Part shown: positions 31,839 through 41,418 of the stretch, piece by piece
Layout: each line of letters begins with the position of its first letter
Numbering within the stretch: the stretch's first letter is position 1
Assembly: GCA_018398575.1 (NCBI GenBank)
Contig: JAGTXZ010000020.1
Coordinates: 2,604,001 to 2,668,000, forward strand
Reading direction: 5' to 3'
From: Ampelomyces quisqualis
Taxonomy: Eukaryota; Ascomycota; Dothideomycetes; Pleosporales; Phaeosphaeriaceae
Length of the DNA: 64,000 bases
Notes under the pieces: model-generated
Told to the model about the DNA's origin: nothing
Databases searched by the model: none
Seen by the model: the letters and a program-made list of their open reading frames with translations, nothing else
Program-made: the position numbers and the translations under genes

Positions 31839-34377
31839 CTACCTCTGCGGCAAGTATGCACCGCCCGCCAGCACAAGATTCATCCTGGTAAACTGCACCT
31901 TGTACACGGGACTTTCCTTTGTCGGGAACGCGCTGATCTGATCGGCACTGACACCCGTCTCCTTGGTCGGTTTCTTCGCCGTCACAGTCTGGCCGCTAGC
32001 ACCCTTGGTCGTCAGCGCGCCATCCGTGCCTGGCTTTCCCTCCTTGTCGCTCGTTTCCTGCAGGACGTCCCACACGCGCACGGTCTTGTCTGCACCACAC
32101 GACACGAGGACGCTCGACTCGACGCTCCAGGATAGACTCCAGATCCCGCCTTTGCCGTGGCCGCGCATGCGCTTGCGGCGGCGCCCGGTTTCGAGCGTCC
32201 ACAGGATGATGTTGCCTGCGTCGTCGGCGGACGCGAGGGTCTTGCCGTCTGGAGAACAGGATATCGAAGTCACGTTACCGGTGTGGCCGGTGAAGAGGCG
32301 CAGGCAGTTGCCGCCGGAGATGTGCCACATGCGCACTGTGCGGTCGCAGGAGCCGGTGAAGATGTAGAGGTTGTTGGGGTGGAAGGCGACGCAGTCGACG
32401 TCGGCGTCGTGGCCGACATAGATGCGCAGAGGCTCGATGTGATCTGTTGACCAGAGGCGCGCGGTGCGGTCGTTGCTACCGGTTAGGAAGTAGTGACCAT
32501 ATGGGCCCCATTGGAGATCCCAGATGGGGTTGTCGTGGCCGCGGTAGGCGACGAGACAGGTGAAGGTGTCTAGACTCCATAGACGGACCGTCTTGTCTTC
32601 TGAGCAGGAGAGGAGACATTGTGAATTTGTTGGGGGACCGGTGGGGTCGGGGTTTGCGGTCGAAGGGGAGAATGCGACGGCATAGACAGGGCCTGCGTGG
32701 CCGATCAGTCGCCGAGAGGATGATGGTTGCACATTGGGAAGGTCTTCTGGGGAGGAGAGAGGACTGCCGTCCATGGCCCATACGCGTATGTACGACTCGG
32801 ACATGCCGACTGCGACTAGCTTGTTGTCGCCTGAAAAGTCGATGCAGTTCACGCTGTCATACGTGTTGTGGAAAGTGTACATAGTGACACTGACTGCAGG
32901 GCCGACGCCACCTGTGCGGCCCTCCATCTTGTACCGATCTCGATGCTCGATAATCTTTTGCACCTCCATGGACACGTCTCGCGCTAGCGACGGCGGAAGG
33001 GGCACGGTCTCTCTCGACGGTCCATCTTCTGTGGGCTCCCGCTTTATGCGCTGCTCGAACTCATCGACGAGGGTTGTTTGCCCAGGTCTTGGCGCGCTTT
33101 TGGCGTCTTCGTCTTGTAATGCAGCCCGTACGTCGTCTTGCAGATCTTGATCTTGTGGATATGCGCCAAGCGCTAGCCGTATTCGCGATGCATCCGCCTC
33201 GGGGTCGTGTCGCGAAGTGAGCGGGTGGCCGGGATTATGTCCTGGAATGCCCTCGTCTTCAGCTGGTAAATCGTCGTCACCCTGTCCTACAGCCAGAATG
33301 GCTGCTAAGCTCTTCTCGGCATTCGCTGTACGGTCAACTGTGACAATGTTGATGTGGTCTCTCATCACGTCCATAAGAGACTGTCCGCCCTCGAAGATCT
33401 TGGATTCCAAGAATTGCATCAAGTTGAAGAAAGGCATATTGGTAAGCGTGACTCTGTACTTGTTTTCGATGTACAGCTTGGCAATGCGGCTCTCTGTGAG
33501 ATGCACCGGTAATCGCACTTGTCGCAGAGTCTTGATGTCCTCCTCGTGGTCGCGCTCGAAGAGATTCTGGAACAGCCCAAAGAACGTCTCCGCATCTTTG
33601 GTGTAGAACTCCCGAACCAGATCTAGGAACGAGTAGACGAATACAGGCCACAGCAGCTTGCGCAGTTCCGGTTTGTACAGGTCCAGGTTGTCCTCTGTGT
33701 ACTTCCGCAGAAGCTCAAACGACTTGGTGGCTTTAGTCCCGCCGGCTTCGGTGCTCTGTGCTGCGAGAGTCTGGCCGTTTGGTTGGGGATCGGACTCCTT
33801 GCGGAGCATGGCTTCGGTGCGGACATAGCCCTTCTTTGAGAGGTATTCAAGCACCTTTGCTAAGGTCAGCAACGTGCACAAAACGTTATACCACGTGCGC
33901 CTAGTTGCGCAAAAAGGCAAAGTCGTCTAACCGGACTGGCAGGTGGGTCTCGGAGGTGGCTGAAGAGACCCGCAGCATTGGCGTTGGCGACGTAGCTACT
34001 GTGCACTGGTTGCGACATGTTGCGCTGCGCGCGAAAGCTGGGCGAAATTGGAAGTCCAGGCTTGTTGGGCGGGATTTCCATGTGCAACATGGAGTGGCAT
34101 GGTGAGGTGCCTTTGTCTTTCACTTGCACCAGCTCTTGGCCCGCAGTTTGAAATGCGCAAAGCAACGTTCACGGGACGAAGCTGCGTAATGAGGGAAAAG
34201 GGGGGTTTCACTGACAATTTGATTCAGATTCTGTTGTGACTGCGGTCCCGAGGCGCCTGTCGGCGGGGGACCTTGTTGCGGTGCCATGGCATTGTGTGGA
34301 GGCAGACCGGCACTCGGCGGCCCATTTCCTACACTGATCGCGCGCGAAGGTCCTCCCCCATTTGGGGCGCCTGACAT
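31839..34377 (-). CDS. TAF5: TFIID/SAGA subunit TAF5 (WD40)
   Basis: Exons 34377-34212 and 33859-31839 give 728 residues. The first exon is Gly/Pro/Gln-rich and ends in LNQIV, continued after the intron by LEYLSKKGYVRTEAMLRKES, the LisH motif. The TAF5 N-terminal domain follows (KPELRKLLWPVFVYSFLDLV, EFYTKDAETFFGLFQNLF, LTNMPFFNLMQFLE). The C-terminal half has about seven WD40 repeats, for example RLIGHAGPVYAVAFSP, HDADVDCVAFHPNNLYIFTG and GHGKGGIWSLSWS. TAF5 is a scaffold of TFIID and, in yeast, of SAGA. The intron of 352 nt is much longer than the others in this window but is needed to make the LisH motif. Confidence 0.93.
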
Positions 34378-34740
34378 GGCAGCCTCGTGCCTTCTCTTCT
34401 AGGCGTCTTGCAGATGGGCGCGGATGTGCGCAGGACGGGGAACGGCCGAGGTGCGTTGCGCGTCGAAATCGAATACGGACTCGGAGGGAGGGGGGGATCG
34501 CGAGTAGAAGGCTTCAATTCACTATAGTCGCGTCGAGCTGGAGATTATATAATGTGACTGCGTGTCTTCGAGGGCGTCATGGCACAAAGCCAGCTGCACA
34601 CTATGGTCGTTGCGGAGAGCGGACGGAGGTGAGGTGGGACGCGCCTGGAGTGGCTCGTGCTCAACATTCCTCATCCATACTATACTATACTATACTATAC
34701 TATACTAACTTCCCCTTGGCCTGCGCCCATCCCACTCACC
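34378..34740. promoter_or_regulatory. Divergent promoter, TAF5 and Med11-like
   Basis: A 363 bp region between two genes for RNA polymerase II initiation factors. It contains the TATAC repeat annotated separately. Confidence 0.5.
34677..34709 (+). repeat. (TATAC)n microsatellite ending in TACTAAC
   Basis: Five full TATAC units plus partial ones, ending TACTAAC, about 35 bp before the next start codon. It is TATA-like in composition and also resembles a branch-point sequence. Confidence 0.85.
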
Positions 34741-35346
34741 ATGTCGTCCGAGGCCAATCAACAAGCTCAAACACTCAAAGAACAAGAAAACACACCGAAA
34801 CAAGATGGCACGCATACTGCAGCTGGCTCACCATCAGAGGCGCAGACCTATCACCAGATCGCCGCGACGCACATTGACACGCTCAGCAAACTCAATGAAC
34901 AGCTTCCGAAGCTCCTTACCTATTTTGCGGCAGTAATCAGCCAGCTCACAAACAACCCCATCGAGGTACCCGCAACGAAGGACCAACCCGACTCGGCAGA
35001 AATGCGACAGAAAGCCGTGTTCCAAATGACAGCCTACGTGGGGGCAGGTATTAAGCAGATACGCGAAGTCCTGGTCGATCAGATAAACGACCTCGAACGG
35101 TACGGAGTCATACCTGCCAAACATTCCAAATATACGAAACAGGGCCCGGGTCCTGTGACGGTCGATCCTGAAGCTAGTGTCAAGAACGGAGGCTACGGTG
35201 ATTTCGATGTGGGTGTGCTTAATGCCAGGGCAGCCTCCGGTCACATTGCAGGAGACGATGTGCTTGACCGTGTCAAAGCCATGGTCGAGGATCTTATGAA
35301 GAGGACTGAAGCTGAAGCAAAGGGAGACGAGATGGCTGTGGACTGA
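34741..35346 (+). CDS. Mediator subunit 11-like protein
   Basis: A single exon of 201 residues starts at MSSEANQQAQTLKEQEN. After a polar N-terminus come helices TYHQIAATHIDTLSKLNEQLPKLL... and EMRQKAVFQMTAYVGAGIKQ..REVLVDQINDLERYGVIPA, then a Gly/Asp-rich stretch and a last helix (DDVLDRVKAMVEDLMKRTEAE). Two antiparallel helices, the second ending in a leucine/glutamate pattern and IPA, fit fungal Med11 of the Mediator head module. This is by pattern only; other four-helix Mediator subunits are possible. It diverges from TAF5, in keeping with a Pol II initiation role. Confidence 0.5.
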   Translation: MSSEANQQAQTLKEQENTPKQDGTHTAAGSPSEAQTYHQIAATHIDTLSKLNEQLPKLLTYFAAVISQLTNNPIEVPATKDQPDSAEMRQKAVFQMTAYVGAGIKQIREVLVDQINDLERYGVIPAKHSKYTKQGPGPVTVDPEASVKNGGYGDFDVGVLNARAASGHIAGDDVLDRVKAMVEDLMKRTEAEAKGDEMAVD

Positions 35347-35767
35347 GGGCGACAGCATCTTAGCGATCAGGACGCCAACGGAACATAACCGAACACACGG
35401 AGAGACGACTTGAAGCTCAAACAGATTCATTCTGGGTACGAGAGAAGCTTTGTACCATGCGGGAACAATACCCAGACGCCAGATGTAGGGCAAAGAGCAA
35501 CACAAGTCGCAGCCAAGGGCAAAGGACATCAGCGATACGCTTGATGAGCCATATGATCATGGAGCGATTTGGGCTGCTTGTTGAAACACAATAAAGCCGG
35601 TAGGCACCAAAGAAGACGCAGGCACCATAGACGAATCGCATTGCGCTCAAGCAATCGCCTCAGTACTCCATACCTGCGCTAGGTGCATTCGTCTACCATG
35701 AGTACGAAAGAAATGAGTGACTTACATGGAGCAAGTATGCAGAATGTCTAAATAGAGGAGTCCATAT
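35347..35767. other. Convergent 3' region
   Basis: Between the Med11-like gene and the methyltransferase gene; no gene seen. Confidence 0.5.
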
Positions 35768-36763
35768 CTAGTTTGTCCTCCGTGATTGCAAGGCTTCTTT
35801 CATCGTGCGAACATCATATGGCGTAGTTCGACAACACCCACCAATCAACCTTGCTCCTGCGTCCCACCACTCCACCGTTTTCTGCGCCAATGTCGAGCCC
35901 TCTGTCTTCTGACCTTCCCACTCTCTTGCCTTTGCATTCCATTGCTCTCCAGAATTGGGGTATATGACCATGGTCCCTCTCTCCATCAACGGCGCGAGAT
36001 TCATCAGAGCCGCAAATCCAAGATCATCCGGTACGCAATTGAAGCCTAACCCGACAATACTGTCCGCATCTTTGAACATCTTCGCAATCTCGGTCAGTGG
36101 CGTCCCATCAGCGATGTGCTGCCCATCCTTCAAAGTAAACGTGAACCAAGCCTCCACCTTACCAAACTCTTCTTTCAACAAGTCCAGCAGCGCTTCCGTC
36201 TCCCCTTTTGACGGAATCGTTTCGCAAGCCAACACATCTACACCTGCATCAACAAGCGCCTGGATCCTGCCGCGGTGGAAATCTTTCATGTCGCTCTTCG
36301 AAACCACATAATCCCCTCGGTACTCCGACCCATCTGCCAGGAACGCGCCGTACGGGCCTACACTTCCTGCAATGAATAATTTACGGTGGATCTCATCTTC
36401 GCTCTCGCCACTCTCCAACTGCTCCGCAACATACACATCCCTCGCCTCCTTGGCTACATACACGCTCTTTCTCACTACGCTTTTTGCTTCGTCCTCGCTC
36501 ACTTCCAGGTGTTGGATCAGTCCTGGAATCGATGCTTGATATGACGCTGTGATGGCAATATTTGCGCCAGCTCGGAAGTAGTCGAGATGCGCTCGCTTGA
36601 TTAGGTTCGGTTGGGTGAGTAGTATGGAGGCGGACCAGAGTGAGCCGGAGAGGTCGGCACCGAAAGTTTCGAGGTAGGTTGCGAGGGCGCCGTCGATGAT
36701 TAGGGGGGAGGACGAATTGGCGAGGTGCGTGGAGATTAGGTAGGGTTTGTGGGGTGGAGGCAT
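35768..36763 (-). CDS. Homocysteine S-methyltransferase
   Basis: A single exon of 331 residues of the S-methyl-transferase barrel family (yeast Mht1/Sam4). The N-terminal strand is IIDGALATYLETFGADLSGS, with the conserved DGA and E. ITASYQASIPG follows at about residue 73. The zinc-binding Cys residues are in GFNCVP and the C-terminal GGCCRTTP, all three present. LFIAGSVGPYGAFLADGSEY is also typical. The enzyme transfers a methyl group from S-methylmethionine or S-adenosylmethionine to homocysteine, making methionine in the cytosol. Its length equals yeast Sam4. Confidence 0.93.
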   Translation of the reverse strand: MPPPHKPYLISTHLANSSSPLIIDGALATYLETFGADLSGSLWSASILLTQPNLIKRAHLDYFRAGANIAITASYQASIPGLIQHLEVSEDEAKSVVRKSVYVAKEARDVYVAEQLESGESEDEIHRKLFIAGSVGPYGAFLADGSEYRGDYVVSKSDMKDFHRGRIQALVDAGVDVLACETIPSKGETEALLDLLKEEFGKVEAWFTFTLKDGQHIADGTPLTEIAKMFKDADSIVGLGFNCVPDDLGFAALMNLAPLMERGTMVIYPNSGEQWNAKAREWEGQKTEGSTLAQKTVEWWDAGARLIGGCCRTTPYDVRTMKEALQSRRTN

Positions 36764-37313
36764 GTTGTGCTGAAGTGTTTTTTCCAGGGCGTTATCCGGA
36801 CCAATGTTTGGAATGACGTGGTGGCTATCTGATATCCATGTATTGGGGTGGTGGTGAGAATGTTACATGTCGAATTCGAAGGGCCGATGTACAGAGTCTA
36901 GAACCATGGCAGTGTGTCACGTTACTAGCACTGTTTTGCTAGCTACTAATTGAGCTTTTGACGATAGTGACAATTGAAGCGATCCGATCTCCGAGGTGTA
37001 TACCTCCATCAACTCGAACGTCGAAGTAGTGTGGCAGACCTGGCCTGTGCGCCAGTGTACTAACCTAAAATGGCAGAGAGACAACATCACTGGAGCCTCG
37101 TCCACGATGACATTGTGAGACATAGTAGAAGCAGCCCTATAAGAGGCTGACTGGGAACTCTGCTCTCAGCTTCAGCACCTTCTCCCACGATACTTCCTCT
37201 TTTAGCGTACGCATCCTCGAGCGAAAATGAAGTCTGGCCCTATGTTAGCACCACCAGCCATACGACAGTTTCGGACAGAGAGCGTGCGTTCGGCCTGAGA
37301 CCGTGGCGCCAGG
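36764..37313. other. Divergent intergenic region
   Basis: 5' regions of the methyltransferase and the downstream unknown gene. A short ATG frame at 37227 might be a 5' exon of the latter but no splice could be settled. Confidence 0.4.
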
Positions 37314-38561
37314 ATGGTGTTGTTCGACAAAGCATCAGGTGTGGTCTACACCGAGACCACCTCTGCCCGTGTTGGCACCATGGTCTCTACATGGATGTCT
37401 CAGGCCCGAGGCACACGCGACAAGAAATCAGCCTTGAGAAGTCGCGGAACAGGATGTTCTAGCTTACAGGAAATGGCTCTACGCTGTTGTGCATATCATG
37501 TTCAGCTGTTCGAGCATGCGACGCTGCAATGGGCTGGATGGCATTATGCTAAAAAAATCTACCAACATCTCATCGAAAAGTAAGAGGCAATGTGTCGTAT
37601 CGGATTCAAGCTTTTGACAGCGTGTCTTTAGTGAAGCCTTGACATATAATGCCTGGAACATCTTCTCGGATGCATACCCAGATGAGCTTAACCCAAAGCA
37701 ACAATTCCACATCTATTCACGCGGATCATACGAACCCAGGGAGCTGTTCTCCATCACCAATCGCCTGTCCAGACTTGACGCGAGCTTTGTAACCTTCCTA
37801 TCAGTTCGAGACTTCTCCTTGACTTTCGATCATCTCAAAGCCCTACTCAACATTCCAACACTCGCAACGTTAATTCTGGCGCAAGCACGCCCAAACGGCA
37901 CGTCTGAGATCAGCACAAGAAATTTCCTCGACTTTGGCCGCGCTGCGCGCGAGAAGAATGCATTAAGATACTTGAGAGTACTGATCTTGTCAGACTTTGG
38001 AATCAATCAAAAGGCGGTCTGCGAGACTCTCGCAGGCTTCCCTGCTCTGCAACTTGTCGGGTTGCTGAACACCAAAGTGAGGGACATGGTGGACCTACCT
38101 CAAAGCGCGCACGTGCCTTGGGCTACCATCACGGCATCAGAGTATGTCATGGCTAGATTTGCACCCAGATCAGATTGCTGACGAAGACCAGGCTAGCAAA
38201 GTTCGGGACGTGTTACTCTGAGTTCGACCCGGAGGTCATCTGGAAGGCTACCCACTTGACGGGGGCGGAGAAGGCACAGCAACTCTACGAAGCAACGATG
38301 AAATTCATTGCAAAGCCCTCATACACCTCGGACGAACGGTACCGCTCAATGTGCATAACGTATGGTGGATCCTTGAAAGTGAACAGCTATGAACGGACCG
38401 GCTGGCTCATTCGCCACCTTCCAACACCCACGACTACACTTCCGATTGTGGACCCACTCATGTCTGAGACTCCACACAGAGAAGGGCCTGCTTTGAAGAA
38501 AAGGAAGATTCGGACGGGAAAGCGGTTGGATGTGGGGTGCTTGCTTGGAGCGTTCCAATGA
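37314..38561 (+). CDS. Unknown protein with LRR-like repeats
   Basis: Exons 37314-37579, 37632-38141 and 38192-38561 give 381 residues, all phases consistent. The first part has SLQEMALRCCAYHVQLFEHA and then LQWAGWHYAKKIYQHLIENE, a helical segment. The centre (LKALLNIPTLATLILAQARPN, LRYLRVLILSDFGINQ, TLAGFPALQLVGLLNTKV) has the Leu spacing of leucine-rich repeats. The C-terminus ends with a basic patch, LKKRKIRTGKR, that could be a nuclear localisation signal. It resembles lineage-expanded fungal proteins of unknown role. The true start could lie upstream, in a further exon. Confidence 0.65.
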
Positions 38562-38702
38562 GATGAGCATTTCAGTCAGAGTACAGAGCTGGCTAAGATG
38601 CTTGTTGTTCAATTGTGGTTATGCTCGACTATACAAACCCGCCATGGACGATCCCAACCCCTTCCTCGTGTCCTACAGCCGGTATACCAGTCCAGTATCA
38701 GG

Positions 38703-38924
38703 CTAGACTTTATCCTGACAAAATGCTTGCCAGCCGTCTTTCCAACCTTTCATCGCATTGGCACATTCCACCTTCATCTCTTCGATACTTCTCCTGCACC
38801 CCTCCCCCGCCTTCTGATACTCCTCAAAGTACTCCTCCCCGCCTACTTGCATCCCCTTCTCCCTCAACAAACTCGCATTCGCTAGCGTCATCTCGACTAC
38901 TTGGCTCGAAGATCCGCTTGTCAT
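38703..38924 (-). CDS. Small acidic helical reading frame, perhaps a remnant
   Basis: A 73-residue frame reads VVEMTLANASLLREKGMQVG and then EEYFEEYQKAGEGCRRSIEE and NAMKGWKDGWQAFCQDKV, strongly helical and coding-like. Just upstream the coding sense seems to continue in another frame (INIAVLPVGRYLTKHDKRIF), so this is probably the 3' end of a gene with a frameshift or an unrecognised intron. No family recognised. Confidence 0.3.
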   Translation of the reverse strand: MTSGSSSQVVEMTLANASLLREKGMQVGGEEYFEEYQKAGEGCRRSIEEMKVECANAMKGWKDGWQAFCQDKV

Positions 38925-39662
38925 GTTTCGTCAAATACCTCCCCACAGGAAGGACAGCTATGTTGATTTGCTCCTAGGAGCCATCCATAGCGCCGAGTTT
39001 CGAGGTCCTATGAAGTCGGTTGACGGGAAATCACCTTCATAATGAAGAAGTTGCAGATTGTCCAGCGCTATTCATGCAACGCCACATACACCGGCCGTAT
39101 CATGCAGAGCGGAACATGTTGTGAGCCAATTCGGCCCTCGAAATGCTACATGCGACTTGGAGTTTCGGCCCATGAATATAGTAAGAGGGGAGTAGATTAC
39201 GGCCAGTGGGTCAGCACACTACTTTTTCGCTGAATCGAGACATGTTGTCTGACAGTGTGTTGTTGACTCGTGGGATCATCGTGAGGTGGATGTCATGGCC
39301 CATGTCTTTCGAGAGCGCTAGCCCAAACATTCGAATAAAGGACTTATTGACATTCTCTGTGGCGCACTTCTTGCCCATCTGAACGATGCCAAACGGCCTC
39401 CAATTCGCGACGCAATTTACTAGTGTGCCACGACAAATCATAAACTCAATTCGATGCGAAATCTGTGGAAATGACAACGGGTATAAAGTTGCGTGTGATA
39501 TATTAAACGAAGTCAAGCACGCCTATCGATCACCCTGCCTAACCGCGCGCCCAACGGCCCCAGCCTGCTGTGAACCTGGCTGTGCCACGCACTCGCAGCA
39601 CTCCATCGCACACACCTACCACCACGCTCCATTCCAAACTCTCTCCTATACTCCGTACCACA
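38925..39662. other. Region with possible gene remnants
   Basis: A minus-strand frame at 39211-39516 (about 100 residues) has coding-like stretches but no identifiable domain. No intact gene is supported here. Confidence 0.4.
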
Positions 39663-40523
39663 ATGCGCTCCAATCTCTCTGTTCTCGCCCTCCTCCACCA
39701 CGCCCTCGCAGCAAACATATGCTACTTCCCCAACGGCGAAACAGCCAAAGACGTCCCCTGCGACCCGGATGCGCTCTTCACGCAATGCTGCGGCACGCGC
39801 TCCGCATGTCTCACAAACGGCCTCTGCGCGCTGCAAGCGACCAACACGACAGGAACCAGCTATGCACGCGGCACATGTACCGATAAGTCGTGGGCGAGCC
39901 CACTGTGTCCGCAGGAATGCCAGTTGAACCCAGACACGCCGACGAATACGAGCGCGTACGATTTCCGCGAAGGGGGCGTGCAGGTGTGGCAGTGTGGGAG
40001 CGAGGGATATGGTAGGGACGGGAGGTTTTGTTGCGAGAGTGAGGCGGAAAGCAAGAGGTGTTGTAGCACGGCTACGGCGTTATTTACGTTGAAGGCTGCG
40101 GCTGTGGGCGCGTCGACGACTGTGGCGGTTACGTCTTCGGGGTCATCATCTTTGGCTGGGTTGTCGAGTAGTGTGAGGTCGTTGACGACGGGACCGACGC
40201 CAACGGGGAGTAGTGCGGCGAGCATTCCCCCGCCGTCGCCGAGGAGGAAGAGTATCAAAGCGGTTGGGATTGGAGCGGGGGTCGGCGGAGCCGTGATGTT
40301 CTGCCTGTTGGTCCTAGTCGCGATCTTCTTCGTGCGGAAACATAAGAGGCGGAATGAGCTGAATGCGAGCGAACTTGATGAGACAGCAGCGGAGAAAACG
40401 AACAAGCATCCAGTCGAGCTGGCGGTACATCCGGTAGAGTTGCCACCGAATCCTCAACCGGTTTGGGAGTTAGCGGCAACCCCACAGATGAGGAGCACGG
40501 AACATTCGCGGGTAGGTGGTTGA
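39663..40523 (+). CDS. Cys-rich single-pass cell-surface protein
   Basis: A single exon of 286 residues. The signal peptide is MRSNLSVLALLHHALA. The ectodomain of about 130 residues has 15 or more Cys, including CYFPNGETAKDVPCDPDALF, QCCGTRSACLTNGLCAL, CGSEGYGRDGRFCCESE and RCCSTA. A Ser/Thr-rich stalk of about 60 residues follows, then a transmembrane helix (VGGAVMFCLLVLVAIFFV) with a basic RKHKRR stop, and a cytosolic tail of about 60 residues rich in Pro/Glu. The layout recalls wall-stress sensors (Wsc/Mid2 type) and a family of fungal Cys-rich membrane proteins of unknown role. Confidence 0.78.
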   Translation: MRSNLSVLALLHHALAANICYFPNGETAKDVPCDPDALFTQCCGTRSACLTNGLCALQATNTTGTSYARGTCTDKSWASPLCPQECQLNPDTPTNTSAYDFREGGVQVWQCGSEGYGRDGRFCCESEAESKRCCSTATALFTLKAAAVGASTTVAVTSSGSSSLAGLSSSVRSLTTGPTPTGSSAASIPPPSPRRKSIKAVGIGAGVGGAVMFCLLVLVAIFFVRKHKRRNELNASELDETAAEKTNKHPVELAVHPVELPPNPQPVWELAATPQMRSTEHSRVGG

Positions 40524-40795
40524 GGGATCGTGTTTTGCGAGTATAAGACGATTCATGTTCAATGTGTCCTACCACGTACAGGGCCCTGCAGATGATATTT
40601 CGCGTGACGTTCATCCTTCTGCACAGGGCCTCGCCGTCTTCGTGGTCTGAGGTATGGCCCACGACTGGGGCATGAAGCTCGGCTTTCCACTCGGCCCATA
40701 CTACGGGGTGCCATGGGCGAGCGCAAGATGCAGCTCATCCATGCAGTCGCCGAACATGTAGTCTGGAAAGCATCAATCGAGGTGCAGCGCAGCGG

Positions 40796-41278
40796 TCATC
40801 CGGTCATACTCTGGGCCTCATCCTCGGGCTCTTCTAGCGGGCGGGCCAAGTCCCGCAGAGAAGCCTTGAGCCGCGCGATGCGTGCCTCGAGGTGCGCAAT
40901 CTCCTCGTGCTGGTCCTCGCAGGTCCTGTCGACGTCGGGCAGAGCCAGCACGGCCCGTCGCGCCTTCTGTATCTTCAAGCGCACGTCGTTGGCGGCCGTG
41001 GTCACGTGCTGGATCTCGAGGGGGCCGTCCGCCGAGGGCTGCGTGGGCGTGGGCGTGGGCGTGGGCGTGGCGGCTGGCGGCTGTGCGGACGTCTCGAGCA
41101 GGCGCTTGAGGACCCGGTGGAGGTCGGGCAGGACGTCAAAGGTCGATGGCGGAGGGATGCCGGCGGTTGCTGGCGCCGAGGGGGGCGGCGCGGGCGTGGC
41201 GGCGCCCGTGGGCGGCTGTGAAGCTCGCGCCGACGCCGACGCTGACGCAGAGGCGTGGGGGGTCGCAGCTGCCGACAT
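40796..41278 (-). CDS. MED9: Mediator subunit Med9
   Basis: A single exon of 160 residues starts at MSAAATPHAS (the frame is open further upstream without an ATG). The N-terminal half is Ala/Pro/Ser/Thr-rich with a TPTPTPTP run. The C-terminal half has the Med9 pattern: FDVLPDLHRVLKRLLE, then PLEIQHVTTAANDVRLKIQK and a coiled coil, EDQHEEIAHLEARIARLKAS. Med9 (Cse2 in yeast) is in the Mediator middle module that links activators with RNA polymerase II in the nucleus. It diverges from phosphoglycerate mutase. Confidence 0.8.
   Translation of the reverse strand: MSAAATPHASASASASARASQPPTGAATPAPPPSAPATAGIPPPSTFDVLPDLHRVLKRLLETSAQPPAATPTPTPTPTQPSADGPLEIQHVTTAANDVRLKIQKARRAVLALPDVDRTCEDQHEEIAHLEARIARLKASLRDLARPLEEPEDEAQSMTG
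41042..41070. repeat. (GTGGGC)n hexanucleotide repeat in MED9
   Basis: About four and a half copies of GTGGGC; on the coding strand it gives alternating Pro-Thr. Length polymorphism would change the linker without frameshift. Confidence 0.85.
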
Positions 41279-41418
41279 GATGGAATCTTTTGGTGGTGAG
41301 TCTGTTGGAGTGCTGCCGATGCCGACAATCCTCAACGCCGCCCCGCCCCGCCAAGACTACCAGCCGCTGTTCCCCCCCTCCCCCACACCTAATTCCACCC
41401 CCCCCCCTACACTTCAGC
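41279..41418. promoter_or_regulatory. 140 bp divergent promoter, MED9 and phosphoglycerate mutase
   Basis: Only 140 bp between start codons, with a long C-rich tract (about 41370-41410) before the mutase start. A pyrimidine-rich stretch is usual before the starts of strongly expressed fungal glycolytic genes. Confidence 0.55.

Noticed and set aside
33866..34165. Extra exon within the TAF5 first intron
   Set aside because: A minus-strand frame exists, but joining it would break the LisH motif; direct splicing from NQIV to the LEYLSKKGY exon is in phase.
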